From NCBI GenBank assembly GCA_963854735.1, contig OY978102.1:1240001-1304000 (forward strand): DNA of 64,000 nucleotides. The letters are read 5' to 3'. The stretch is from Marvania coccoides (taxonomy: Eukaryota > Chlorophyta > Trebouxiophyceae > Chlorellales > Chlorellaceae). The notes beneath the pieces are model-generated. The model made no database searches. It was not told where the DNA came from and saw only the letters and a list, made by a program, of their open reading frames with translations. Below are positions 53,687 to 64,000 of this stretch, piece by piece. A program made the position numbers and the translations under genes. Positions within the stretch are counted from its first letter, which is position 1; the number at the start of each line of letters is the position of its first letter.

Positions 53687-55373
53687 ATGCTTGCAGCAGA
53701 TTCCGAGGACAAGGGCCCAGGCAAGCCTTAGACTCACTCGAATATTATGAAAATGTCAACAGCTTGCAAATCGCGCTTATAGTCGATTAAATAACGCCCA
53801 AATTTTCTCTGCAGGGAACCGAGATCTTCCCGTATGGCGACAGTCACCACTGCAGCTGCCGCCGCCGCTTCCAAACCTTGACACCTTGCCGCTTGAACTG
53901 GCAATGAACATTCTTCAAAGTGCAGACATAGACACTCTGATCGCTGCAAGCAGCATTAGTTCTTCCATGCGTGGAGCTGCGCTCCCCTGCCTGGATGCCG
54001 CATTGCCTTGCCCGAGCGAACTCTCCCCTCAGCAACGCCGCAATGCCACTGCTGATCTGTGTTTCAAACTTCTTAAAGCTGGCAGTAAAGGATGCAGTGC
54101 AGCATTCAAGCTCTTAGCAAGCAAATCCAGTTCGTGTGGCGGGTTCTTACCCAATAAAGAGCGTTGGATTGGTTTCATCTTGCGCTCCGCTGTGCTTGGC
54201 AGGTCTACATCGGCTGTAAAGGTCGCGATAGAGCTTGCGCAGCTCTGGTCGGTCAATATAAGTGAAGGATATGTCGATCACTTTATTAAATTCGGCATTG
54301 GCGCGTCGAAACCAATTATAAGGCTTCTGATGGATTATTTTGTCTCTCCGCCCCCCTCAACAGTAGCTTGGCTTATCGACAACGCGCCCATCGCTGAAAT
54401 ATTGTATGGATTTACTCCATTAGAAATGTATCTGCAGCGCATCGCCCCCCGTCAGGCCCCTCAAGCTGTTGCCGGCCTTCTCCCGGAGGCCGCCCGCTGC
54501 GAGAAAATGCACCTTCTGCCTCTCCTCCTTTCAAGCGGCGCAGAAGCCAACGACCAAGACTCTCGTGGATGGAGCGCCCTCCACTGGGCCGCCTTTCAAG
54601 GCCGCCTGGACGCTGTTCAAGCGCTGCTGGCTGTCTCTACCATACAACTCAACGCGCAAACCATCGCCTCCAAATCTACCCCGCTTCACCTGGCTGCCAC
54701 TTTACAGGGCTCTACTGAAGTCCTCCAGGCGCTGCTGGTTGCTGGCGCAGACCCTCAGGTGCTCAGTTCCCCGCTGGGGACTGCAGGAGGCGAAGCTGCT
54801 CTGCCGCTGCAGTTTGGGGCGCCTCCCGAGGTGCACGTCGCTGCCGAGCGCTTTGGCGGTGACGTTCTACCGCAGAACGGCGAGTTTGGGGGGTGCAGGG
54901 CCATAGAAATCGCTGCGGTGGCCGGCAACGCAGACGCTGTGCGCCTGCTTGGTCTGGCGGCGAAAACGAAGCTGGGACAGCAGAAGGAAGCTGCAGGCGA
55001 ACCACAGTCAGAAGACATGGAAGAAACAGCGCCTAAAGAGCCGTATGGGCCTCGCTGGGACGCGCTAAAGCATTCCATCGAGCGGGGCTGGCTCGAGGTT
55101 TTCGAGGCACTGGTGGAGGCTGGGGCGAAAGTGGAGGGGATGCGGGACGCGCAGGGACACACGCCCATGCATTGGGCCATCCGCGCGTGTCAAAACAACC
55201 TGTTGGCTGGGGGCGGGACGCAGAATGTGGCGGTGGCAAGAGCAGTGCTGAGGGCGGGGGCTGAGCCGCTGGGGGGAGAGGTGGGGGAGCTGGAAAGGGC
55301 GCTGGATGGGAGCCCCGACGAGCAGGTGGCGGACTTCAGGCGGCTGCTGGCTACTGAGCAGAAGGAGGCATGA
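53687..55373 (+). CDS. Ankyrin-repeat protein with F-box-like N-terminus
   Basis: A short exon 53687-53720 (MLAADSEDKGP) joins exon 2 at 53815-55373 through a GC-AG intron (CCAG|GCAAGC at 53720/53721), phase 1, giving 530 residues. Exon 2 is open upstream to its splice acceptor, which supports the model. Residues ~33-60 (NLDTLPLELAMNILQSADID, then TLIAASSISSSMR) resemble an F-box. Ankyrin repeats follow in the second half: GWSALHWAAFQGRLDAVQAL, STPLHLAATLQGSTEVLQAL, AIEIAAVAGNADAVRLLGLA and GHTPMHWAIRACQNN. If the F-box is real it may be a substrate adaptor of an SCF ubiquitin ligase; this is an inference. Confidence 0.75.
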
Positions 55374-55480
55374 GGCGACAAAAAAAAAAAAAAAAAAAAA
55401 CTTAAAATTTAATTAATATTGAGCATTCATCACATAGCAAAGCATCTTAAGAAAATGTGCAGTGTTTGTGATTTTTCATT

Positions 55481-57032
55481 TCACGACACCGACAGTATTA
55501 CGTTGGTCAGGTACTGCCCTTCAGGGTAGCCAGGGTCCAACGGATGATCAGCTGCCGCCCCGCCGCTCCGCACCACGCTCACCCTCCGCTTCGCCCGCTT
55601 TGCTGCGCGCTGCAGCATGGGCAAAAAGTCCTTGCCTTGCGCCACCGCCCCGCTGCAGCTGCAGGTCATCAGCAGGCCGCCCTCAGGCCCTATCAGCCGC
55701 ATCGCCGCGGCATTCAATGCCTCGTACTTTCTTAACGCGTTCTGCAGGGACTTGCGGCTGGGTGCGAGCTTAGGGGGGTCTAGCACGATGATGTCGAACT
55801 TGCGGCCCTCGGCCCCTGCGCGCCGCATGAACTCAGCAGCGTCTGCTTTTTCAAACGCACAGCGGTCAGCCACCCCGTTGAGCTCCGCGTTTTGGCGCGC
55901 CAGATCCAGCGCAGCGACGGAGGAGTCTACGCCCAGCACGCTGGTGGCCCCTCCCAGCGCCGCGTTCAGCGCGAATCCCCCCGAATAGCAGCACATGTCC
56001 AGAACGTCCTTGCCGGCAGTCAGCATCCGAATGTACCCTCGATGCTCCCGCTGATCAGCGTAAAACCCGGTCTTCTGGCCAAACGGGTCCACCGCCAGCT
56101 TCAACCCCCCCTCCACCACTACCACCTGCTGCGCAGCTTCTTTCTCTTCCGCCGCCGGCCCTGTAGTAGTTTCTCCAACCTCTGCCACTGTCTCCTCTGT
56201 GAGCCACCCCTCCTCTGCAGTCAGCTCCGACGTCCGCCGCCACACAATCTCAGTCACCCCTGCCGTGTGCTCTTTGAGCAGAGATTCTATCAGAGGGCGC
56301 CGCTGTTCAACCCAGGCTGCCGAGGACTGAGCCACTGCCACGTGGCCCAAAACGTCGACGACGAGGCCCGAGAGGCGGTCGCCCTCGCTATTGACCAGTC
56401 GGTAGACGGAGGTGGCGGCGGAGGGGAGGTTGAGGGAGGCACGCAGCGCCACCGCACGCTTGATTCTGTGTGAGGAAGGAAACGCGGGTTTAAATAAACG
56501 AGAACAGGAATTCTTGATTTATACATTACAGGAGAAAATGCAAGGAATACGAGAGACACATCAGGTGCTTTCTTGACTATTGCAAAGGTCAAATATAAAA
56601 ATATCATTCTTACCTGGCGGTTAAAATGGCGGCGGGGTTTGCTGCTGCCAGGGCTTCCGCAGGGACGTCCTCCAGGGTCTGCAGGATGCGTACGCGGTAC
56701 ATTGACGCAGGGTTGAACATTCCCCAGGCAATGGGCGCTTCCGAGCCATCACACACAAGCACCGGGTCACCTGCTTGAGGGCCAGGGCGCCCCACGACGC
56801 GGTCAATGGCGCCAGAGTACACCGTAGGGTTTCCCAGGTCTGAGAACAGCCTGGATTTGCCGCCCTTGAGGACCACGCGCGGAAGAGTGGAGGAGACGGC
56901 AGCGGGGGCGGCGGAAGAGCAGCGCGCAGTGCTGAGGCGGGCGGTGCGCGCGATGTGGGGAAGGTGGCGCAGGACACGCATCCCGAGGAGCGGTGAACAG
57001 CCGGAGAATGAAGAGGTTGAGGAAGCCAACAT
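55481..57032 (-). CDS. RlmI-like (PUA + class I) rRNA cytosine methyltransferase, organellar
   Basis: Exons 57032-56614 and 56465-55481 (phase 2, canonical) give 467 residues. An N-terminal Ser/Arg/Ala-rich ~45 residues look like an organelle-targeting peptide. The PUA-like part has VVLKGGKSRLFSDLGNPTVY and PVLVCDGSEAPIAWGMFNP; the central part has VNSEGDRLSGLVVDVLG and DPFGQKTGFYADQREHRGYI. The Rossmann MTase has VLDMCCYSGGFALNA, FDIIVLDPPKLAPSRKS and LLMTCSCSGAV (catalytic cysteine region). Bacterial RlmI makes m5C1962 of 23S rRNA; the plastid or mitochondrial equivalent is inferred. Confidence 0.9.
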
Positions 57033-57270
57033 TACAAGTGCATGCCAAATGTTCAAGTTGTGAAGAAATGGGAGGGCAGGCGACACAATTGAAGAGTCGC
57101 GATTTTAAATATTTTTTTATAATGCAAAAATAGCAACAAAGCTTTGAATTTGGAGTCTGATGTCCGGGCAAGCCTCGACTCCAGTGAAGCATTTTTTTCC
57201 TCTCAGCCCCACCTGCATTGGTTAAATTTCAAATATATCATCAATTTTCCACGCTGAACAGCCTGCAAAA

Positions 57271-58423
57271 ATGCGGACGCTTGCTTCCCACCCTCACAAT
57301 CACATAAATCAAACTACACATTTTTCAACCCCTCGCCCCCTCGCATGCCCTTTTACCCATCGCCAGACCCCCCAAAATACCGCCAACCCTACAATCAGCG
57401 ACCGTGCCCGCCTGCTGAAGCGCATTTTGCCGCTGTGCTCCGCCACCGCCACCGACGCTTCTCCCTCCTCTGCTGCGCCAGCCCTCACTTACACGAGCTA
57501 CGAAGGCAACAGCTGGCGGTGCGAGCTGGCTGTCAGCGGCGTCAAGTTCCTGGTGGACCCATGGCTGGTCTCTACCCTCACGTTTGGCAGTCTTGATCGT
57601 GTCTACTGCGGAACTAAGAAAGTAGTCAAGCCTGAGACCATCAACCTCGAACGTTTAGTCGCCGAAACCGACTTTGTGCTGCTGACGATGGGCATCGACG
57701 ACCACTCCCACAAGCCCACCCTCAAACGCCTCGCGCAAATCAACAATTCGCTGCCGATTGTGGGCTCGCCCAGCGCCGCCGCCGTGGCCCGCTCTCTGGG
57801 CTTCACAGCCGTCACCGCGGTAGACCACGGGCAGGAGGTGACAGTGTGCGGCGGGAAGATCCGCGTGCGCGCAACCCAGGGCGCGCTGGTGGGTCCCCCG
57901 TGGTCAAAACGAGAAAATGGATTTGTCGTGTCGGAGGCGGTACAAGGCGGGGTGAGGCTGTACTACGAGCCGCATGCGGATTACGTGGTGACGTCGGTGG
58001 CGGAGGTGGGCAGTGTGGACGTGGTGGTGAGCCCTCCCTCCACGCAGAGCTTGCTGGGGTATGAGCTGGTGAAGGGGGCAACAGCCAACGTGCCTCTGCT
58101 TAAACTATTGAAGCCCAAGGTGAGAAGTGGAAGACGGATATATGCAGTTGATTAATTTATATGTGGTAGAATTCGCTTGTTTTCACCTGAAAAATTTGAC
58201 TGATTGTGACCTTCATGCCACCTTAATAATAAGAAATTGTTTTCCGCAGGTTGTCATTCCGTTGATGAATGCTGAGTTTGATGCCACAGGGCCGCTGAAC
58301 GACCTGCTGTCGGAGAGCGGGGGGCCTGAGGCCTTGAAAAGGCAGCTGGCAGGGGACCCACAGTGCGCCAGCATGAAGGTGCAGCTGCCAAAAGCTGGCA
58401 TCCCGATGACGGTAGTACTGTGA
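57271..58423 (+). CDS. Beta-lactamase-fold (UlaG-like, Lactamase_B_2) protein, probably plastid
   Basis: Exons 57271-58119 and 58250-58423 (phase 0) give 340 residues. The first ~70 residues are His/Thr/Pro/Ser/Arg-rich and look like a transit peptide. The core starts LTYTSYEGNSWRCELAVSGV, FLVDPWLVSTLTFGSLD, then FVLLTMGIDDHSHKPTLKRL, where the metal-binding HxHxDH motif of the superfamily is replaced by DDHSHKP. Later blocks: LPIVGSPSAAAVARSLGF, LYYEPHADYVVTSVAEVGSV and DVVVSPPSTQSLLGY. Similar proteins of unknown function are encoded in plants and cyanobacteria. With the altered metal motif, hydrolase activity is not assured. Confidence 0.82.
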
Positions 58424-58591
58424 GGGTAAGATTTCGAGATATTTTTCCTTTATTTAATTCAAAGTTTCTTTGATTCTGTATTATTGATTGAACTTTAATC
58501 TGGCTGGATAAACGCCCTGTGCAACAAAGTGTTTTCCTTCCGTGTGAAAACGGCTTTAGCGGCAATAGCGTGTGCAAGACAGTATCTTTCT

Positions 58592-58901
58592 TTATTCACC
58601 GCGCTCCATGGTGCGCCCCTTGTATGACATCTCCTCCATCTTTCCTGGGCCGACGAGGCCCTCTTTGGCCACGAGAGCAGCCTCGGACATAGCTTTGACG
58701 TTGGTGAGCTGGGACTCTCCTGTGCCCTCCGGCTGGGGCGCTGCTTTTTCCTATACACGATTTAGAAAGGAAATTATACATATTATGAGTGAGAGCGGAA
58801 AGAGGGTAAGAGAATGCCCCGCAACTTGCCTCTGCTGGCTCTTTTCCAACGTTAGCTGGCACGCTCTTGGAGCGGGAGGTGCCTCCTTCTTTTGGGTCCA
58901 T
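58592..58901 (-). CDS. Small (76-aa) hydrophilic protein, unrecognised
   Basis: Exons 58901-58830 and 58750-58592 are joined in phase 0 by a GC-AG intron (GAG|GCAAGT at 58830/58829; acceptor CGTGTATAG). The product reads MDPKEGGTSRSKSVPANVGK, then KAAPQPEGTGESQLTNVKAM and ends GKMEEMSYKGRTMERGE. It is Lys/Glu/Gly-rich, without membrane segments or cysteines, and is probably unstructured. I do not recognise it. The gene-like codon use of the second exon, the clean frame and the donor type shared with other genes here support it being real. Confidence 0.6.
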
Positions 58902-59053
58902 GTTTACAGAAAATAGACATGCAAAAAAAAAAAAACCCGAAGTTCGTCGGCACTAAGCTAAAACATTAGAGAGGAAGCCGTCGAGAAGGTCGTCCTCTTC
59001 TTTCTTCTTTCAGAGCGTTTAAGGGGGAGAATCCCTATATTATTTATTATTAA

Positions 59054-59078
59054 CAGCACACCAGTACCTGGTGTGCTG
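59054..59078. repeat. 11-bp perfect hairpin with 3-nt loop
   Basis: CAGCACACCAG at 59054-59064 and CTGGTGTGCTG at 59068-59078. It lies about 95 bp downstream of the HPPK-DHPS stop codon (minus-strand sense) and upstream of the 76-aa gene, so it may sit in the HPPK-DHPS 3' UTR. Confidence 0.75.
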
Positions 59079-59172
59079 GCCAAAGTTGTTTGTTGCTGCA
59101 TGCGCAGCTTTACAACTGTAAAATAAAAAAATATATATAAGAAATGGGCAGGCAATCTCTGGATAATAAAAT

Positions 59173-60823
59173 TCACAACTCTGCATCTTTCGTACCCCCT
59201 CCGTGCTGCAAATAAGACGACCCTGCCCTGCTTTCTGCAGCCTGCTTTCTCACAGCGTCCGCTAGAAGCACAGCATCTCTCATACCAGCAACATTGTGCG
59301 TCCTCACAATTGCAGCCCCAGAGCGCACACACAGCGCCGCCGCCGCCGCAGTGGCCCAATCTCGCTCCGCCGCCACGTTTCTGCCCGTCACCTTGCCCAA
59401 AAACCCCTTCCGCGAGGGCCCCACCAAGATGGGTATCCCCCTCAGCGGCGGCTGCAGCGTGCCCAGCAGCCGGTCCAGTTGCGCAATCAGCTGCAGGTTG
59501 CCTTCCACCGTCTTCGCAAATCCTAACCCTGGGTCCAAAATCAACCGCCAGGGCTCAATGCCAGCTGCCACCGCCCGTTGGCCTGCCGCCTGCAGCGCCG
59601 ATGCCACCTCCGCCACCACATCGCCGTAGCTGGTGTTGGTCTCCGACTGCATGGTCTGCGGGGTGCCCCGCATGTGCATCAGCACGTACGGCACTCCAAG
59701 CTTCGCCACTACACTCAACATTCCAGGGTCGATTGTCCCGCCTGACACATCATTGACCATGGTGGCCCCTGCCGCCACTGCCGCCTCCGCCACGTCCGCA
59801 TAAAACGTGTCGATGGAGAGCGGGACCGTGGAGGTGACGGGGTCGGAGCGCAGCGCGCGCAGCACAGGCAGCACACGCTCACTTTCTTCCCCCACACTTA
59901 ACGTTCCTGCCCCGGGTCTAGTGGACTGCCCTCCCACGTCTATCACGTCAACCCCCTCCGCCACCATCTCCCGCGCGCGGGCCACCGCTGCCTCGGCGCT
60001 GGCATGGCGCCCGCCATCGCTGAAACTGTCGGGCGTGACGTTCAAAATCCCCATAATTTTGGCGCGGTCCTGCCAGGTCCACAGTCCCAGCCGCCCCATG
60101 GGCAGCACGCACCGCAGGTCGGGAGTCCCCAGCTGCTGCTCCCCGCCCTGCCCGGCCCACAGCTGCGCTGCAATATTGAGGCGCTTGTCTAGTGGAGTTG
60201 GGCGAGGGGCGGAGAGGGGCGGGGCGAGGTCTGCGAGTGGCGCGATGACAAAATTACGCTCTTGCCATCGTGGATGAGGCACAATCAACCGCTCAGCTTC
60301 GCGGACTTCGCGGTTTTCGTAGAATATGATGTCAAGATCAATGGGTCGGGGCCCCCATCGCCGGGCGTCCAAATCCCTCCCCAGCTTGACCTCGATGTCT
60401 TTAAGAGTTTTTAACAGCTCCAGGGGGGGCAGCGAGGTCTCCACGGTGGCGGCAGCGTTGAGAAAAGCAGGCTGGTCGGTGACGTAGGCGGGGGCGCTCT
60501 CATACAGCCGAGAAAGCTGGAGGACCTATTTGAGGGGCAATCAACGAAGCACATTAATATTTATGTTTTTTTGGGGTGTTAAAAGCGCAGAAATTGAGGC
60601 AATACCTGCAAATTTGCTACCCCCAGAGCCTTGATGGCTGCGAGCAAATTGCCGACTCGGTCGCCCTGCACGGGTTTTTGAGTTGAAGATTTGATATGCC
60701 TATGCAGTTCGAACGAGTAAATGTAGATGCATTTTGCGATTTCAAAGTGATCAATAATCAACAATAATCATCTCTCACCAAATTAGTGCCCAGCGCGACT
60801 GCGACACGCGCTTTGGATCCCAT
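59173..60823 (-). CDS. Bifunctional HPPK-DHPS (folate biosynthesis)
   Basis: Three exons (60823-60779, 60665-60606, 60525-59173), all phase 0, give 485 residues. The HPPK half has VAVALGTNLGDRVGNLLAAI across intron 1, SRLYESAPAYVTDQPAFLNA, RWGPRPIDLDIIFYENREV and HPRWQERNFVIAPLADL. The DHPS half has KIMGILNVTPDSFSDGGRHA, DVIDVGGQSTRPGAG, INDVSGG-like MVNDVSGG, MHMRGTPQTMQ, LILDPGLGFAKT and VGPSRKGFLGK. HPPK pyrophosphorylates 6-hydroxymethyl-dihydropterin and DHPS condenses it with p-aminobenzoate. The fusion order is the plant one. Plant enzymes are mitochondrial, but no presequence is visible here before MGSKARV, so the location or an alternative upstream start is open. Confidence 0.96.
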
Positions 60824-61215
60824 TGCAGCATAAATTTTCGTGCAACGCGAATATTTAATTAATAATATATTTGTTGCGAAGAGCCGCCCACATCAACTGT
60901 CACACCAGCAGCAGCGGAGGTGTACCTCTCTCTTTCTCTCCCCTCCTTCTCACAGCCTGGGTTTAATTGATGTGGTCAAGTCTGTTACACTCTTGTTTAC
61001 TCACGTCAGTCAGTCAGTTTATTAATTCGTCATTCGTCAGAGCATGGGGCGCTGCCTCCAGGGAGAAAATTGGCGGCGCCTCATTATTCATGTAATCAAC
61101 TTTGTTCGAAGCAGCTGTGCATCCTTTCCAAAGGTTTTGGGGCCACCCGCCATAATCTGGAAGGGGCCCCAGAGTTGCCTAAGCCGCCACTCCAGCCAAA
61201 CCGCCATCTTTTCTA
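60824..61215. other. Intergenic between HPPK-DHPS and PHF5A
   Basis: 392 bp: promoter of HPPK-DHPS and 3' UTR of PHF5A, both on the minus strand. Nothing else is recognised. Confidence 0.5.
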
Positions 61216-61839
61216 TCATCGCTTTGCAAATCCATACCGCTTCTTATCATAATGCAGATCTGTCCTTGCGCTGCCTAGGTTGATAATCTTGGGGCAGCCA
61301 TCCCTCTGCAGAAACAAAAAGTGTAAGAAAAAAGGCATCAGCGAACACGCCATAACAACCTTGCCTGCCCCCCACGCCCCCCCTCCCCCCCCAAAAAAAA
61401 CCCCGCAAAAGTAACTCACGTCCTTCTCCTGGATGGTGCACTCTTTGCAGTAAAAGGCGTCTGAGACTCCAATGCCGCCGCAGATGACGCACCGCCCTGC
61501 GTAGCTTCCGTAGTTGCATTCGTCGCACACCCGCACCAGGGTGGCAGGCCGCACAAGGCTGTCGCACACCACGCACTTGCCGTCACCTGCGATGAAAGGG
61601 AAGACTAGCCGTGAACCACAGCACATAGAAAAAGAGAGACGGGATGAGATCAAGCATAAAGGCGAGATGGGCTTACACTTTTCGCAGACGCGGCCGATTG
61701 CTGCAGAAATAGAGAGCGAGAGCTTGTCAGAATTGGTATGACGGCGCATTTAATAGCGAAATTGCTCGACAAAATAAATGTTCTCACCGATTCCTGGTTG
61801 TTTCCGGCACATAATTAAATCCGGGTGGTGTTTTGACAT
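61216..61839 (-). CDS. PHF5A: PHF5A / SF3b14b splicing factor
   Basis: Four exons (61839-61788, 61700-61677, 61586-61420, 61305-61216) give exactly 110 residues, the length of the family. [20 protein letters not shown] and [15 protein letters not shown] are followed by [40 protein letters not shown] and [14 protein letters not shown]. The CxxC pairs bind three zinc ions in a knotted fold. PHF5A is a core SF3b component of the U2 snRNP that helps recognise the branch point. The 24-nt exon 2 is very short but keeps the frame. Highly conserved, so this is among the safest calls. Confidence 0.98.
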
Positions 61840-63739
61840 CGTGATACGTGTCTATAATTTGTTTTACTCGCGAACACTTGCGTTGCTTCTAGGAAGTTTT
61901 GATTTAAGTTGATTATAGTTTTTTTTATTTTTTCGAAGGCGGGAAAGAGAGCCTTTGAACGTGGTAATGCGAACGCTGCGTGTATTCTTCTATTTAATTA
62001 GTCAATAATTAAAAACGCAGCCTTGGGCGAAGGAAATGTCTGCCTGTGCCTTAGTAGAAAGTAGCATTGGGCGCCCATTAACTAACACACACCCATAACT
62101 ACTGCTGCTCGCGAATCAATAGCATGCTGGATGCTGCCTCATAACTTTGCCGACCTACACACTCTTCACGCACTCGTGGTTTTATTTTTTTCTTCTTCTC
62201 TTTTCTCCTCTTCCTCTGCACGGGTACGCCGTGGCCATCTCTAGGGCCTGCGAAGAAGACGTCGCTGAAGCTTGCATCAGGGCAGCAGCTGACGGGGTGT
62301 TCTTCAGCTACGGCCTTCCCCGGCTGCTGGCTATTGCAAGAGAAGCTGGATTGGCGGCCCCCGCAGCTCGTCTGAGTGGCAGGGCGCCGGAGTCGGTGAT
62401 TTTGTCGACCCGGCGGAGGATGAAGAGGATGAGGAATCCCTTGAGGGCTCAGAAGAAAAAGTCGTGAGGGGCAGGGATTTCCGAATCGCCAAGTCACGAT
62501 GCCGTATACTCTGAATTCTTGCATGGATGCGGCGAAGAATGAGCTCATGGTGCATTTGGGGCTTGGATGGGGGTTCAATGCACAGACGCCGTTCTATGTG
62601 AAGGAAGAAATGTCCCAGAACGGATGGATCGCGCCATAATAAGACGGAAATTGAACCCATGACTGGGTGAATGGCATTTATTTATTTAGTTGGACGCGGT
62701 CCCAATACAAAACAACACAGGGCCATTGAGGTGACGAAATTGAAGCTCAGCAAATACTTACTGTTAAGATGCCAGATGCTAGGATAAGCATCCCTTCGAA
62801 GAATAATAATCAGGTCGCTGGCGGTCACCATGGCGAGGAAGCAAAGCTTGCAAAATTAATTTATTTTTCAAGAGGTAAATAGGAGCAGCACTACTCGAAA
62901 TCATTTTCAGCACTGAGCAGGGCTGCTTGCACCCTTCATTCCTCAGCTGATTTTATCGTCTTTCCGGCAGTTCAACCAATCCACGTGTTGGAGATATATT
63001 TCTTGGAAACTAATGAAGGACGCGCCCTCCGCCGGCTGAGAGCAAACTCTTTAATTTCATTTTCACGCGGGTTGCGACCGAATCTACTCCCTCGTGCTAT
63101 GTTCCGTCCAGTGCTCTACTTCACTGAAGCAAGCTTGAGTTTGCAATCGCGGCAGCGATTTTTTCGAGAAGATTTTTTTTGTGAAATTCCCCCCCACCAA
63201 AAGAATGAAAGAAGGGCCCTCTATGGTTAATGTCGACTACATTTATACTTTTAATGCCATTAACTAGCTATTTACGATTGAAAAGCCGCAATGCAGGCAG
63301 GGAATTTTGAATTTGTTAATTTCACTGAAGAACTGAACTGAGTCAGTTGCACAAACTTGCATCCGTCGACAGAAGCTGGTTAACTTTTTGGCAAACCATA
63401 GAAATTATAGCACGACTAAACATAAAACCTGCGATTTCTGTAGCTGATAAAAAGCCCTGATAGATATTCTTTCTATACATAATATATATATGGAATAATA
63501 GCACTAAAATTTCAAAAAAAAAAAAGTGTATTCGCTGTGATTTTGAATTTAAAGAGGTTCAGTGGCTTGCACCATCAATTTTTGTTTTGAGTTCATCGCA
63601 GTCTTGTTTGTTAGCCCAAACTTTTTTTATTATTTTCGCAATCGTGTGGGGCCTTTCCCCTGCAGACACCTGTTTGTTTCTCTTTCTCCATCATCCATGT
63701 TTTATTTCTAGATGCCATCCAGGCATGCGCCCTTGCTAG
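61840..63739. other. 1.9-kb intergenic region with one coding-like island
   Basis: Mostly AT-rich. A GC-rich island at 62210-62466 reads on the plus strand YAVAISRACEEDVAEACIR, AAADGVFFSYGLPRLLAIAR and EAGLAAPAARLSGRAPESV before a basic tail and stop. It could be a last exon or relic, but I found no partner exon or family. The remaining sequence shows only A/T runs and a TATATATA stretch near 63484. Confidence 0.4.
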
Positions 63740-64000
63740 ATGAAACGAAAGCAAACTATCAATCCTAAAATTCTTTTGTTTTTGGTCTGCATCGCTCTCT
63801 ACTTCGTCTTCAGCGGCTCTTTCTTCAATTTGTTTGGGGCGATCAGCCGCAGGGGGCGCGCCTACTTTCGCCAGGGCAACTACATGATTTATTATACCGT
63901 GGGGGGCTCCGACTTGAACTATCTCGAGCTCCTACGTTTCCAGCTCAGCACGCTCCGTTCTTTCCCTGAAAATGACAACATAGATGTGTACGTCCTGGCT
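63740..64000 (+). CDS. Type II membrane glycosyltransferase-like protein, 5' part (cut by window edge)
   Basis: An open frame from the ATG at 63740 runs through the right edge (87 codons). A basic start (MKRKQTINPK) is followed by a membrane anchor (ILLFLVCIALYFVFSGSFF) and then a lumenal stem. YMIYYTVGGSDLNYLELLRF and QLSTLRSFPENDNIDVYVLA resemble the first beta strand and helix of GT-A glycosyltransferases that act on a nucleotide sugar in the Golgi. The catalytic DxD lies beyond the window, so the family assignment is tentative. The upstream T-rich segment fits a promoter/5' leader. Confidence 0.6.
   Translation, partial: MKRKQTINPKILLFLVCIALYFVFSGSFFNLFGAISRRGRAYFRQGNYMIYYTVGGSDLNYLELLRFQLSTLRSFPENDNIDVYVLA

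Overview
The window is nuclear DNA of a green alga (Chlorophyta; a trebouxiophyte-like lineage is my best guess). The reasons are plant-type plastid genes with transit peptides (CF0 subunit b', CGFS glutaredoxin, solanesyl diphosphate synthase, lumazine synthase, PsbP-domain protein, ARC5-type plastid-division dynamin), GC-rich exons in AT-rich introns and intergenic DNA, several introns in most genes, and a nuclear-type tRNA-Gln. About 27 protein genes can be assembled, most with introns whose phases close exactly. The left edge cuts an ABC1-family kinase gene and the right edge cuts a type II membrane, glycosyltransferase-like gene.

Layout. 0-22 kb is dense housekeeping and plastid DNA: ABC1 kinase (partial), monothiol glutaredoxin, solanesyl-PP synthase, ATP synthase b', NSUN2-type RNA m5C methyltransferase, a broken ankyrin gene, a CxxCxxCC protein, a coiled-coil protein, a METTL26-type methyltransferase, a fasciclin protein, lumazine synthase, an FMN-dependent 2-hydroxyacid oxidase and a PsbP-domain protein. 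22.5-25.6 kb is AT-rich, with short repeats and no gene I can support. 25.7-34.8 kb is the striking part. 36-64 kb returns to housekeeping genes: EIF1AD, ARC5/DRP5B, a gankyrin-like ankyrin protein, an ARID protein, tRNA-Gln, SDA1, a DUF1499 membrane protein, a 70-aa protein, prenyltransferase alpha subunit, an F-box-like/ankyrin protein, an RlmI-like methyltransferase, a beta-lactamase-fold protein, a 76-aa protein, HPPK-DHPS and PHF5A.

The centrepiece is a near-perfect palindrome (arms about 2.63 kb, 28302-30931 and 31231-33859, around a 299-bp spacer). Each arm carries the 5' part of the same gene: a signal peptide followed by tandem ~96-residue, six-cysteine modules, each encoded by two exons. 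The reading frames leave the palindrome in opposite directions and acquire different ends. Leftward, the ectodomain joins a transmembrane helix and a complete TKL/Raf-like kinase domain (25676-29951, minus strand). Rightward it gains a fourth module, a Ser/Pro-rich stalk and a GPI-anchor-like tail with no kinase (32213-34846, plus strand). One locus thus encodes a receptor kinase and a kinase-less, surface-anchored version of its ectodomain, head to head. The centre of the palindrome is a captured 3' fragment of the hydroxyacid oxidase gene that lies intact at 19.6-21.0 kb, with one frameshift shared by both copies.

A second window-wide feature is frequent GC-AG introns: seven of about sixty modelled introns, six of them with the donor GCAAG[C/T]. 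Calls rest on reading the sequence and on remembered family motifs; no database search was possible.
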